Source of the DNA: Pseudomonas fluorescens
GTDB lineage: Bacteria > Pseudomonadota > Gammaproteobacteria > Pseudomonadales > Pseudomonadaceae
Length of the DNA: 49,470 bases
Reading direction: 5' to 3'
Assembly: GCF_902497875.1 (NCBI RefSeq)
Contig: NZ_CABVHY010000041.1
Location: 1 to 49,470, forward strand
Shown: piece by piece, positions 1 through 7,843 of the stretch
Layout: the number at the start of each line of letters is the position of its first letter
How positions within the stretch are numbered: the stretch's first letter is position 1
Notes under the pieces: model-generated
Database searches by the model: none
The model's input: the letters and a program-made list of their open reading frames with translations, nothing else
Told to the model about the DNA's origin: nothing
Program-made: the position numbers and the translations under genes

Positions 1-320
1 GCGGTGGCGCGGCTCGTCCAAGCGCTCCACGCAGCGGCAGCGGTGCCAGCACTGGCACCCCGCCAGCCAAGCGCAGCGGCCCGCGCAACGGTGCTCCACG
101 TGACGGCCAGGCCCGTCGTGAAGAGCCACGCAACCGTCGTCCAGCGCGTGACGATCAACCGGTACGCCAGGAACCTGCGGTTCAAGGTCCGCGCGACAAG
201 CAGCCGAAGATCATGCACAAGGAGTCCAAAAGCGATCGCTTCCCGACACCTGAGCAGCTCGATCAACTGCCAAGCCGTCCACGTGGCGAAAAACCAGCGT
301 TGCTGACCCGCAATCGCTGA
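1..320 (+). CDS. rhlE: DEAD-box RNA helicase RhlE-like, C-terminal tail (partial)
   Basis: Only the last ~105 codons are in the window; the reading frame is the third one (first full codon at base 3) and ends at TGA 318-320. The translated tail is low-complexity, rich in Arg, Gly, Pro and Gln, then ends in a short conserved block (KIMHKESKSDRFPTPEQLDQ followed by LPSRPRGEKPALLTRNR). Such a basic disordered tail after the helicase core is typical of pseudomonad RhlE-type ATP-dependent RNA helicases, which remodel structured RNA in the cytoplasm. The catalytic domains lie outside the window, so the family call rests on the tail alone. A strong hairpin terminator follows. Confidence 0.7.
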   Translation, partial: GGAARPSAPRSGSGASTGTPPAKRSGPRNGAPRDGQARREEPRNRRPARDDQPVRQEPAVQGPRDKQPKIMHKESKSDRFPTPEQLDQLPSRPRGEKPALLTRNR

Positions 321-334
321 TTTACCGCGGCAAT

Positions 335-371
335 AAAAAACGCCCCCGATCGCAAGATAGGGGGCGTTTTT
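335..371. terminator. Bidirectional rho-independent terminator
   Basis: A-tract, then CGCCCCC, an 11-base loop, GGGGGCG and a T-tract. The stem extends through paired A/T runs, so it can terminate the helicase gene from the left and the yceI operon from the right. Confidence 0.9.
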
Positions 372-387
372 GTTTAAGCGGCAAACG

Positions 388-984
388 TTATTTCGCTTTG
401 ACACCTTCGAACGAGATGTACAGTTCGGCCAAATCGGACTGCGGGCCCAGGTCCTTCATCGGGCCGAAATCAGTGCGTTTGATGCTGGTGGTGCCTTCGA
501 AGCCGGCACGGTAGCCGCCCCATGGATCCTTGCCTTCACCCAGGAAGGTGGCCTTGACCACGATTGGCTTGGTCACGCCGTTCAGGGTCAGGTTGCCCGT
601 CACGTCGGCAGTGTCTTTACCAGCAGCGTTTTTACCGGTGGATTTGACGCCGGTGGAGACGAACTTGGCGTCGGCGTACTTGCCCACATCCAGGAAGTCT
701 TTGCTGGCGATGTGCTTGTCACGTTCAGCGTGGTTGGTGAACACGCTGGCGGTGCGCACATTGAACTCGATCTTGCTGTCTTCAGGCTTGGCGGCGTCGA
801 AGCTGAACGTGCCGTCCAGGTCCTTGAAGGTACCGGTGATGTAGCTGTAACCCAGGTGGCTGATCTTGAAGTCAACGAAGGCGTGCTGGCCTTCCTTGTC
901 GACGACGTAGTTAGCCGCCATCGCCTGACCGGCTGACAACAGTGCAGTACCGATTGCCAGAGTGGCGAGAGTCTTTTTCAACAT
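388..984 (-). CDS. YceI family periplasmic protein
   Basis: A 198-residue protein starting MLKKTLATLAIGTALLSAGQ, a clear Sec signal peptide probably cleaved after AMA (about residue 23). The mature part has the YceI lipocalin-like pattern: a HAFVDFKISHLGYS block near the N terminus, a DFLDVGKYADAKF block in the middle and GNLTLNGVTKP towards the C terminus. YceI proteins bind isoprenoid-like ligands in a beta barrel; the physiological ligand is generally unknown. I chose the ATG at 984 because it has GGAAT upstream and the signal peptide begins there; a longer frame to 1017 overlaps the upstream gene. The P. aeruginosa counterpart at this position is PasP (PA0423, from memory). Cytochrome b561 immediately upstream suggests an operon. 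Confidence 0.9.
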   Translation of the reverse strand: MLKKTLATLAIGTALLSAGQAMAANYVVDKEGQHAFVDFKISHLGYSYITGTFKDLDGTFSFDAAKPEDSKIEFNVRTASVFTNHAERDKHIASKDFLDVGKYADAKFVSTGVKSTGKNAAGKDTADVTGNLTLNGVTKPIVVKATFLGEGKDPWGGYRAGFEGTTSIKRTDFGPMKDLGPQSDLAELYISFEGVKAK

Positions 985-1016
985 GCTTTCTATTCCTTTG
1001 GAGTCGAGGTTGAACA

Positions 1017-1568
1017 TCAGGCTTTGCGCCCCAGCATTCGCGTAAGGGTCGCGTCACGATCTATAAAGTGGTGTTTCAAGGCAGCCAAGGCATGCACACC
1101 GGAAAAGATCACCAATGTCCAGGCCAGGTAAAAGTGCACCGCACCTGCCACATCTGCCTGTTCCGGTAGTCCGGAAATCAATGCAGGGATTTCAAACAGG
1201 CCAAACACCGGAATCCCGACACCGTCTGCGGTGGAAATCAGGTAACCGGATATCATCACAACGAACAGACCGAGATAGAGAAAAGCATGGCCGAAACTGG
1301 CACCGAACCGGGTCCGGCGGCCATGGTTGGACGGCGCTGGCGGCGGCGGGCTGATAAAACGCCACAGCAGCCGCAGCAACATGATCGCGAACAACGTCAG
1401 ACCGATGCTCTTGTGCAGGTCCGGTGCATCTTTGCGCCAGGTGTCGTAGTAGTCGAGGCCGACCATCCACAAGCCAAGCGCAAACAGACCGAAGACCGCA
1501 AGAGCCACGCCCCAGTGCAAAAAGATGCTGACCCACCCATAGCGGGAGGAAGAGTTACGTAACTGCAT
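1017..1568 (-). CDS. Cytochrome b561
   Basis: A 183-residue, four-helix membrane protein. Histidines at residues 18 (FLHWG), 52 (DLHKSIG), 145 (GAVHFYLAW) and 159 (SGVHALAAL) sit where b561 proteins ligate two b hemes. These proteins pass electrons across the inner membrane, by analogy with E. coli CybB from quinol to oxidants such as superoxide. The start at 1568 is ATG with AGGA eight bases upstream; an in-frame TTG two codons earlier is less likely. Its stop lies 32 bp before the YceI start, and b561-yceI pairing is common in proteobacteria, so the two are probably co-transcribed. Confidence 0.92.
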   Translation of the reverse strand: MQLRNSSSRYGWVSIFLHWGVALAVFGLFALGLWMVGLDYYDTWRKDAPDLHKSIGLTLFAIMLLRLLWRFISPPPPAPSNHGRRTRFGASFGHAFLYLGLFVVMISGYLISTADGVGIPVFGLFEIPALISGLPEQADVAGAVHFYLAWTLVIFSGVHALAALKHHFIDRDATLTRMLGRKA

Positions 1569-1621
1569 TGCCAAAATCCTGTAAGAACAGCGCCCAAGAC
1601 TAACGACTTACCTATCGATAT

Positions 1622-1641
1622 AAAGCGCAAATTTTCGCTTT
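1622..1641. promoter_or_regulatory. Near-perfect 20-bp palindrome upstream of cytochrome b561
   Basis: AAAGCGCAAA followed by TTTTCGCTTT: 10-bp arms with one mismatched pair, centred about 65 bp upstream of the b561 start codon. Its location in the presumed promoter makes it a candidate operator; no regulator is identified. Confidence 0.45.
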
Positions 1642-1681
1642 GAAATATCGAGAAATACGATCAAGAGTCTGAAGTGGGCTG

Positions 1682-1698
1682 GTTAAGGAAAGATTAAC
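1682..1698 (-). promoter_or_regulatory. Possible PmrA-type direct repeat
   Basis: Read on the minus strand the site is GTTAAT-CTTTC-CTTAAC, a 6-5-6 direct repeat resembling the PmrA response-regulator box (half site YTTAAK). It lies about 115 bp upstream of the b561 start. The first and last bases deviate from the consensus and no experiment supports it, so this is a candidate only. Confidence 0.3.
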
Positions 1699-1749
1699 GA
1701 CAAAATTGGGGCGGAATATGAAGCGGTGTCCTGGGCCGCTCCGAATATT

Positions 1750-1893
1750 TGTGGCGAGGGAGCTTGCTCCCGCTCGATCGCGAAGCGATCGCAAGTTGGC
1801 CGGCTGGTTGTGTCAGGTAAAACGCGATTGCAGGTTCTACGACTGCTACGCCCGAGCGCGGACCGGCCGGCGGGAGCAAGCGCCCTCGCCACA
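1750..1893. repeat. REPIN-like inverted repeat, family A
   Basis: Begins TGTGGCGAGGGAGCTTGCTC and ends in the inverted form with CCCTCGCCACA, with a ~95-bp divergent centre. The outer arms recur, with G or A variants, at 5487, 12591 and 31709. REPINs are non-autonomous mobile palindromes spread by RAYT enzymes encoded elsewhere. Confidence 0.85.
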
Positions 1894-1965
1894 GGTTCGA
1901 CGCTCGGCTCAATATCAGGGTTGGATCAAGAAGAGCGCGGCATGGACGCAGCGCTCTGGTGAGGG

Positions 1966-3837
1966 TTATTGCACCTTGACGTCAGTTGCGGCTGGAGACT
2001 TGGCTGCAACTTTTTTCACCGGCTCCACTTTAGCCGGCGCTTTCTTCGCTACAGGCTTGGCCGGGGCCTTTTTGGCTTCGGTTTTCACCACCGGTTTTTT
2101 CACCGGCTGAGCTTTGGCCGGGGCTTTTTTCACCGGTTCGGCTTTCGCTGGCAGCAAAGGTTTCGGCGCTTCAACCGGTGCGGGCGCAACTGGCTCCGGA
2201 GTTGGCGCTGGAGCGGCTTGCGGAGCAGGTGCCGGCGGTTTGGCCGGGGCCTTTTCCGTAGCACCAAACATCCGCGAGAAGAAGCCAGGCTTGGCGTCTT
2301 GTGCTTTGCTCTCGGCTTTTGCCGGTTCAGGTTTCTTGTCGACCGTTTTATCGGACGAGCCACCGAACATATTGGAGAAGAAATTCCCCTGGCTGGCTTT
2401 CGCCGCGCCAGCCGCTGCGACTGCAGCCACCGGAAGCACTTTTGCCGGCTCAAAGGATTTGCCTGCCGCCAGGTCTTCAACCTGGCTGGCCGCACGCTGA
2501 CCGGTGCGTAACGCACCTTCCAGAGTGCCTGGGTACAAGGTGTCGGTATGCTCGCCAGCAAAGACTACGCGTTGCATCGGACGCTCCCACAGGCGCCAGT
2601 ACTTGCTGATCTGGCCGGGGCCGAAGGCCAGGTAAGCACCACCAGTCGACGGGTCGGTGCTGTAACGACGGATTTCATAACCGGTAAACGCACCACGGGC
2701 CTGTGGATAAAACGCGTGCAGCCGGATCAGTACCTGATCGGCCATCTGTTTGTCGCCGAACGCTTGCAGGATCCGCGCATTGTCGCCAGACAGGTTGATC
2801 ACCACGTTGGCGCCACCTTTGAGGGCCGGTTCGACCCAGAGCATGCCCAGGCCAGTGTTGCTGAAAATTTCACCGGACATCCGTGCCTTGCTTTCCCAGA
2901 CCGGGGTACTGAACTTCAGCATGATCTGGTCGCGCCAACCGTAGTTGGTGCCCTTGATCGCTTTCTGATGCAACGCATCGAGCGACGGCGTCATCTGGAT
3001 CTTGCCCAAGGCCCGCAACGGCACCGCCAGCACCACGTAGTCGGCCTGGTAGCCAACGCTACCGACCTTGACCGTGACGCCTTCCTTTTCCTGGATAATC
3101 GCTGAAACCGGCGAGCTGGTCTTGATGGTTTTCAGTTGCTTGACGAAGGCCTGGGCCAGCACCGGGCTGCCCCCGAGCAAACGTGAAGCCCGCAGATCGC
3201 GATCGGCAATGCCACGGTAGACCCGGCTCTGCTGCGCGAAGTACAGCAGCGACAAACGCGATGGTTCGTCATAACGGGTGCGAATCTGCTGATTGACCAG
3301 CTGACGCGCAGTAGCTGGCAATTGCAGGCGATCCAGCCAATTGGCAACGTTGATCTGGTCAAGTGCGAACAGTGTGCTGTTGGCCGCCGGGTTCAGCGGG
3401 TCATCAATCGAGCGCGCCAGATCATCCACGGTTGTTTCATAGCGCTTGAGCGCCTCGGCGGTGGCTGGCTGTTTCACCGCCAGATCGGCGGCGCTGAAGT
3501 AGGTACCGTCGATCAAGTAACCTGGGGTACGGACGAACTCCGGCGCTGGCGTAGTGCCCAGCTGGAAAGTCTCGACGTACTTGTTCAGGACCGGCTGGGT
3601 CTTGCTGTTGCCGATCCATTCACTGGTGGCCATGCCCGAGCGCCCGCCCATGCCCGACTTGGCTTCCAGCAGCGTGACCTGCCAGCCTTTGTTCTGCAGC
3701 TCGTAAGCCGCGGTCAGGCCCGACAGTCCACCACCGATCACTATCGCCGTCGGTTGTTTGTCCTTTGCCAGCGCCGAGACGCTGAACAGTCCTATCATCA
3801 CCAGCGCACAGGCGCGCAGCCAACTACCAGCAGACAT
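1966..3837 (-). CDS. FAD-dependent amine oxidase family protein with Lys/Ala/Pro-rich tail
   Basis: A 623-residue protein. Signal peptide at residues 1-24 (MSAGSWLRACALVMIGLFSV, cut after SALA). Dinucleotide-binding fold at about 32-60 (IVIGGGLSGLTAAYEL, then LLEAKSGMGGRSG), amine-oxidase body to about 450, closed by the C-terminal FAD motif VVFAGEHTDTLYPGTLEGAL at about 424-443. After that comes a ~150-residue tail: two short FFSxMFG motifs (about 486 and 519), a Pro/Ala linker and repeated PAK/KKAPAK blocks. Family members oxidise amines to imines with O2 or another acceptor; this substrate is unknown. The start at 3837 has GGAG upstream and opens the signal peptide; an in-frame upstream extension is unlikely. 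Divergent from bioA, as at P. aeruginosa PA0421 (from memory). Confidence 0.88.
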   Translation of the reverse strand: MSAGSWLRACALVMIGLFSVSALAKDKQPTAIVIGGGLSGLTAAYELQNKGWQVTLLEAKSGMGGRSGMATSEWIGNSKTQPVLNKYVETFQLGTTPAPEFVRTPGYLIDGTYFSAADLAVKQPATAEALKRYETTVDDLARSIDDPLNPAANSTLFALDQINVANWLDRLQLPATARQLVNQQIRTRYDEPSRLSLLYFAQQSRVYRGIADRDLRASRLLGGSPVLAQAFVKQLKTIKTSSPVSAIIQEKEGVTVKVGSVGYQADYVVLAVPLRALGKIQMTPSLDALHQKAIKGTNYGWRDQIMLKFSTPVWESKARMSGEIFSNTGLGMLWVEPALKGGANVVINLSGDNARILQAFGDKQMADQVLIRLHAFYPQARGAFTGYEIRRYSTDPSTGGAYLAFGPGQISKYWRLWERPMQRVVFAGEHTDTLYPGTLEGALRTGQRAASQVEDLAAGKSFEPAKVLPVAAVAAAGAAKASQGNFFSNMFGGSSDKTVDKKPEPAKAESKAQDAKPGFFSRMFGATEKAPAKPPAPAPQAAPAPTPEPVAPAPVEAPKPLLPAKAEPVKKAPAKAQPVKKPVVKTEAKKAPAKPVAKKAPAKVEPVKKVAAKSPAATDVKVQ

Positions 3838-4061
3838 TTCCGCGAACTCCAGAAAAAAAACGAGAAAGTGTCGGATTATCAAGGCCGAGCACTCAAAGGG
3901 CCGCGAAGAATACGTCAGGCGCCACACGCCCGCCAGCGGCGTCTACTACCCACTTCAGAGTAGCTGAAACTACACAATGGGTTGTCCCGGCGTCATGCAT
4001 TGCATAGGCTTGCGCGATTGTATGTCCGCGCATGTCGAGGACCGTCTCGAGGAGAGTGAAA

Positions 4062-5468
4062 ATGGGCCTGAATAATCAGTGGATGCAGCGCGATCTCGCG
4101 GTTTTGTGGCATCCCTGCACCCAGATGAAAGATCACGAACAACTGCCGCTGATCCCGATCAAGCGCGGTGAAGGTGTGTGGCTGGAAGATTTCGAAGGCA
4201 AACGCTACCTCGATGCGGTCAGTTCCTGGTGGGTCAACGTGTTCGGCCACGCGAATCCGCGGATAAATCAACGCATCAAGGATCAGGTCGACCAGCTTGA
4301 GCATGTGATTCTGGCCGGGTTCAGCCATCAACCGGTGATTGAGTTGTCGGAACGCCTGGTGAAGATGACCCCGGAAGGCCTGACTCGGTGCTTCTATGCC
4401 GATAACGGCTCGTCCTGCATCGAAGTCGCGCTGAAAATGAGCTTTCACTACTGGCTCAACCGCGGCCAGCCGAACAAGAAGCGCTTCGTCACCCTGACCA
4501 ACAGTTACCACGGCGAAACCATGGCCGCGATGTCGGTCGGTGATGTGCCGCTGTTTACCGAGACCTACAAAGCGCTGCTGCTCGACACCATCAAAGTGCC
4601 AAGCCCGGACTGTTACCTGCGCCCGGAAGGCATGAGCTGGGAAGAACACTCACGCAACATGTTCGTCGCCATGGAACAGACCCTGGCCGAGAACCATGAC
4701 AGCGTCGCGGCGGTGATCGTCGAGCCGCTGATCCAGGGCGCTGGCGGTATGCGCATGTACCACCCGGTGTACCTGCAATTGCTGCGCGCAGCCTGCGACC
4801 GCTACGGTGTGCACCTGATTCATGACGAAATCGCTGTGGGCTTCGGCCGTACCGGGACGATGTTCGCCTGTGAACAGGCCGGCATTCGCCCGGACTTCCT
4901 CTGCCTGTCCAAAGCCCTGACCGGCGGTTATCTGCCGCTCGCCGCCTGCGTGACCACCGAGGATGTCTACAGCGCCTTCTACGACGACTACCCGACCCTG
5001 CGCGCCTTCCTGCATTCCCACAGCTACACAGGGAACCCACTGGCCTGTGCGGCGGCATTGGCGACCCTGGATATCTTCGAACAAGACAACGTGATCGAGA
5101 ACAACAAGGCCCTCGCCCAGCGTATGGCCACGTCCACCGCGCACCTGGTCGATCACCCGCATGTATCGGAAGTGCGTCAGACCGGCATGGTGCTGGCCAT
5201 CGAGATGGTTCAGGACAAAGCCAGCAAGACCGCTTATCCGTGGCAGGAACGACGCGGCCTCAAGGTGTTCCAGCATGCGCTGGAGCGCGGCGCCTTGCTG
5301 CGGCCATTGGGCAGCGTGGTGTATTTCCTGCCGCCCTATGTGATTACTCCGGAGCAGATCGACTTCCTTGCCGAAGTGGCCAGTGAAGGGATTGACATCG
5401 CCACCCGCAGTGACATCCAAGTGGCGGTCCCGGCTAATTTTCATCCGGATTTTCGTGATCCGGGCTAA
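4062..5468 (+). CDS. bioA: Adenosylmethionine-8-amino-7-oxononanoate aminotransferase
   Basis: A 468-residue class III aminotransferase that converts 7-keto-8-aminopelargonate to 7,8-diaminopelargonate with S-adenosylmethionine as amino donor, the antepenultimate biotin step, in the cytoplasm. Diagnostic features are WHPCTQMKDHE at the N terminus, SSWWVNVFGH, the YHGET block, HDEIAVGFGRTG with the PLP-binding aspartate, and LSKALTGGYLPLA, whose lysine (about residue 285) forms the Schiff base. The ATG at 4062 has GGAG nine bases upstream. No other biotin gene is nearby; bioA lies apart from bioBFHCD in pseudomonads too. Transcribed away from the amine oxidase gene. Confidence 0.96.
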   Translation: MGLNNQWMQRDLAVLWHPCTQMKDHEQLPLIPIKRGEGVWLEDFEGKRYLDAVSSWWVNVFGHANPRINQRIKDQVDQLEHVILAGFSHQPVIELSERLVKMTPEGLTRCFYADNGSSCIEVALKMSFHYWLNRGQPNKKRFVTLTNSYHGETMAAMSVGDVPLFTETYKALLLDTIKVPSPDCYLRPEGMSWEEHSRNMFVAMEQTLAENHDSVAAVIVEPLIQGAGGMRMYHPVYLQLLRAACDRYGVHLIHDEIAVGFGRTGTMFACEQAGIRPDFLCLSKALTGGYLPLAACVTTEDVYSAFYDDYPTLRAFLHSHSYTGNPLACAAALATLDIFEQDNVIENNKALAQRMATSTAHLVDHPHVSEVRQTGMVLAIEMVQDKASKTAYPWQERRGLKVFQHALERGALLRPLGSVVYFLPPYVITPEQIDFLAEVASEGIDIATRSDIQVAVPANFHPDFRDPG

Positions 5469-5486
5469 GGTCCGACTCCGAGCCCA

Positions 5487-5637
5487 GTGGCGAGGGGGCT
5501 TGCCCCCGTTGGGGCGCGAAGCGGCCCTAAAACCGACTGATGCACTTCTACAGATAAAACGCATTGGCAGGTTTTACGACTGCTTCGCAGCCGAACGGGG
5601 GCAAGCCCCCTCGCCACAGCAAGCTCCCTCGCCACAA
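5487..5637. repeat. REPIN-like inverted repeat, family A, with extra half-site
   Basis: Left arm GTGGCGAGGGGGCTTGCCCC, right arm GGGGGCAAGCCCCCTCGCCA ending at 5618, followed by an additional half-site CAAGCTCCCTCGCCACA ending at 5637. The inner segment again contains the sequence around TTTTACGACTGCTTCGCAGC seen in sister copies. Confidence 0.88.
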
Positions 5638-5692
5638 ATGCTCTCCAAACCAAGTTCTTCGCCACACATTCGATTTTCAACAGAGATCCAAG

Positions 5693-6412
5693 ATGAGACT
5701 GTCCCGCTTCTTTATCGACACCCCTTTGAGCCTCGGCGAGCACGAACTGCCGGAGGCCCAGGCGCATTACATCAGCCGAGTGCTGCGCATGGCCGAAGGC
5801 GATGCGCTGCAGGTGTTCGACGGCTCAGGTTTTGAGTTTCGCGGCAAGTTGTTGGAAGTCGGCAAGAAGCGCGTAGTGGTCCAGCTGGATGAAACCTTCG
5901 CCGGGCAGATTGAATCACCGCTGCAGATTCATCTGGGCCAGGGTTTGTCCCGTGGCGAGCGGATGGATTGGGCGATTCAGAAAGCCACGGAACTGGGGGT
6001 TACCGAGATCACTCCGATCTTCAGTGACCGCTGCGAAGTTCGCCTCAAGGATGAACGTGCCGACAAGCGTCTGATGCACTGGCGCCAGGTTGCCATCAGC
6101 GCGTGCGAGCAATGTGGGCGTTCGCGGGTGCCGGTTATTCATCCGCCGCTGTTGCTGGCCGATTGGCTGAAACAGGCCGAAGCCGAATTGAAGCTGGTAC
6201 TGCACCCGGTGGCCGAGCCGCTCATCAGCCACGCCAAACCGGCAACACTGGCGTTCCTGATCGGCCCGGAGGGCGGGTTGTCCGACGCTGAAGTCGATCA
6301 GGCCCAAGGCGCCGGGTTCGAGCCCGCCCGCCTCGGCCCGCGGGTGTTGCGGACCGAGACCGCGCCGGTGGTGGCATTGGCGGTGGCCCAGCAGTTGTGG
6401 GGTGATTTCTAA
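5693..6412 (+). CDS. rsmE: 16S rRNA m3U1498 methyltransferase
   Basis: A 239-residue SPOUT-class enzyme that methylates N3 of U1498 in 16S rRNA in the assembled 30S subunit. The N-terminal PUA-like part (residues 1-70) begins MRLSRFFIDTPLSLGEHELP. The C-terminal trefoil-knot SAM site shows as FLIGPEGGLSDAEVDQA followed by LGPRVLRTETAPVVALAVAQ. I took the ATG at 5693, where homologues begin; an upstream in-frame stretch to 5564 runs through the repeat and is not coding. It is co-directional with bioA, with a REPIN in the 224-bp gap. Confidence 0.95.
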   Translation: MRLSRFFIDTPLSLGEHELPEAQAHYISRVLRMAEGDALQVFDGSGFEFRGKLLEVGKKRVVVQLDETFAGQIESPLQIHLGQGLSRGERMDWAIQKATELGVTEITPIFSDRCEVRLKDERADKRLMHWRQVAISACEQCGRSRVPVIHPPLLLADWLKQAEAELKLVLHPVAEPLISHAKPATLAFLIGPEGGLSDAEVDQAQGAGFEPARLGPRVLRTETAPVVALAVAQQLWGDF

Positions 6413-6442
6413 CCGCACTATTGTTGATTTGCGGTGACGGGG

Positions 6443-6530
6443 AAAAGATCGCAGCCTGCGGCAGCTCCTACGGATTTGAGTTCGCTCGCTATCGGGGGTT
6501 GAGCCGGCTGGCGCAGCCTGCGATCTTTTT
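6443..6530. repeat. REP-type inverted repeat, family B (degenerate)
   Basis: Left arm AAAAGATCGCAGCCTGCGGC and a shortened right arm ending CTGCGATCTTTTT. The A- and T-flanked stem sits between the convergent rsmE and solute-binding-protein genes and could also terminate transcription. Confidence 0.75.
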
Positions 6531-6536
6531 GTCGGG

Positions 6537-7439
6537 TTATTGCACTGGATCACTCACTGGCTTGGCGATGATTGCCTTCAGCTCGCTGGTCATCGGGAAT
6601 TCCAGGTTCAGCCCCTTGGGCGGGATGGGCTGTTCGAACCAGCGTTGGTAGATGCCGTTGATTTCACCCGAGCCGTACAGATCCGCCAGCGTTTCATTGA
6701 CCAAAGCCAGGAACTGCGGATCATCCTTGCGCACCATGCAGCTGTAGATTTCCCGCGACTGTTCTTCCCCTACCACCACCCATTTATGCGGATCGCGGGC
6801 TTTGGCACGCTCGCCATACAACAGTGCGTCATCCATATAAAACGCTGCGGCCCGGCCGGTTTCCAGCATCTGGAAGGCTTCGCCGTGATCCTTGGCGCTG
6901 ATCACGAACATGTCGATCTTGTGCTCGACGTTGTAGTTCTTGAGGAAACGTTCGTTGGTGGTGCCAGCGGTGGTCACCACGTTCTTGCCGCGCAAGTCGG
7001 CAAAGCGCTTGATGCCACTGTCTTTGGCAGTCAGCAGCTGGCCTTTGACATAGATAAACCCATAGGAAAACGCCACCTGCTTCTGCCGCTCGGCAGTGAC
7101 GCCGGTGGAGCCGCATTCCAGGTCGACGGTGCCGTTCTGCACCAGCGGGATGCGCGTCTGCGAGGTCACCAGGTTGTACTTGACCTTGAGCTGCGGCAGC
7201 TCGAGTTTGTGCTTGATCCGCTCGACGACTTTGCTCGCCAGGTCCACCGAATAGCCCATCGGCTGGCCAGAGTTGTCACCCACATAGGAAAACGGCACCG
7301 ATGCATCGCGGTAGCCCAGCGTGATGCTTTTGGCATTGGCAATCTTGTTCAGCGCTCCCGCAAGTGGCGCCTCGGTGGCCTGCAGTTGGGTGCTGAGCAG
7401 GAGGCCCAGGGTGCAGCCGATCAACGTGATTTTTTGCAT
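6537..7439 (-). CDS. Amino-acid ABC transporter periplasmic substrate-binding protein
   Basis: A 300-residue family 3 solute-binding protein. Signal peptide MQKITLIGCTLGLLLSTQLQ, cut near residue 21. The mature protein has the polar amino-acid fold: SVPFSYVGDNSGQPMGYSVD at the start of lobe 1, VDLECGSTGVTAERQ, then GKNVVTTAGTTNERFL where the chain crosses to lobe 2 and MDDALLYGERAK. The pattern is closest to glutamate/aspartate binders (GltI/AatJ type), which deliver substrate to an inner-membrane permease. No permease or ATPase gene is adjacent, so it must share a transporter or act as an orphan. ATG at 7439 has GGAG upstream; it is last in a three-gene run after ridA, 27 bp away. Confidence 0.9.
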   Translation of the reverse strand: MQKITLIGCTLGLLLSTQLQATEAPLAGALNKIANAKSITLGYRDASVPFSYVGDNSGQPMGYSVDLASKVVERIKHKLELPQLKVKYNLVTSQTRIPLVQNGTVDLECGSTGVTAERQKQVAFSYGFIYVKGQLLTAKDSGIKRFADLRGKNVVTTAGTTNERFLKNYNVEHKIDMFVISAKDHGEAFQMLETGRAAAFYMDDALLYGERAKARDPHKWVVVGEEQSREIYSCMVRKDDPQFLALVNETLADLYGSGEINGIYQRWFEQPIPPKGLNLEFPMTSELKAIIAKPVSDPVQ

Positions 7440-7466
7440 TGTTATTCTCCGTTGTGGGTGTGGGGT

Positions 7467-7817
7467 TTAGCGGCGAGTTGCGATGACAGTGATTTCCACC
7501 AGGATTTCCGGCCGCGCCAGTTCGGCTTGCACAGTAGTGCGAGTGGGCGCCTGGCCGGGCGATAACCAGGCCGACCAAACCTCATTCATCGGGGCGAAAT
7601 CATTCTGGATGTCTTTCAGGTAAATGGTCGCACTGAGCAAATGATCCTTGTCGCTCCCCGCCTCGGCCAGCAGGAGGTCGATCTTTTCCAGCACCTCGCG
7701 CGTCTGGCCAGAGACCTCGGGGCTTGCACCCGGGACCTGGCCGGAAAGAAATACCAGGTCTGCGAAGGTCACGGCAGCTGAGAGTCGGCTGTTGCTGTTG
7801 GTTCGATTGATGGTCAT
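7467..7817 (-). CDS. RidA family imine/enamine deaminase
   Basis: A 116-residue YjgF/RidA fold protein. RidA proteins form trimers and hydrolyse reactive 2-imino acids and enamines to 2-keto acids. Visible family features are FLSGQVPGASPEVSGQT in the middle of the sheet, SATIYLKDIQNDFAPMNEVW and the terminal AELARPEILVEI, whose arginine binds the substrate carboxylate. The ATG at 7817 has AGAAGGA upstream. It lies 26 bp downstream of a FAD amino-acid dehydrogenase, whose product is an imino acid, so a role in clearing that product is a reasonable inference. Confidence 0.93.
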   Translation of the reverse strand: MTINRTNSNSRLSAAVTFADLVFLSGQVPGASPEVSGQTREVLEKIDLLLAEAGSDKDHLLSATIYLKDIQNDFAPMNEVWSAWLSPGQAPTRTTVQAELARPEILVEITVIATRR

Positions 7818-7843
7818 GGGATTTTCCTTCTGCGGGATAGGTG

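Noticed and set aside
4..306. Open frame from base 4 at the left edge
   Set aside because: The third frame gives the conserved RhlE-type tail; this one gives no family resemblance.
4650..5564. 304-codon frame opposite bioA
   Set aside because: bioA is unambiguous and the opposing frame has no family features or ribosome site.
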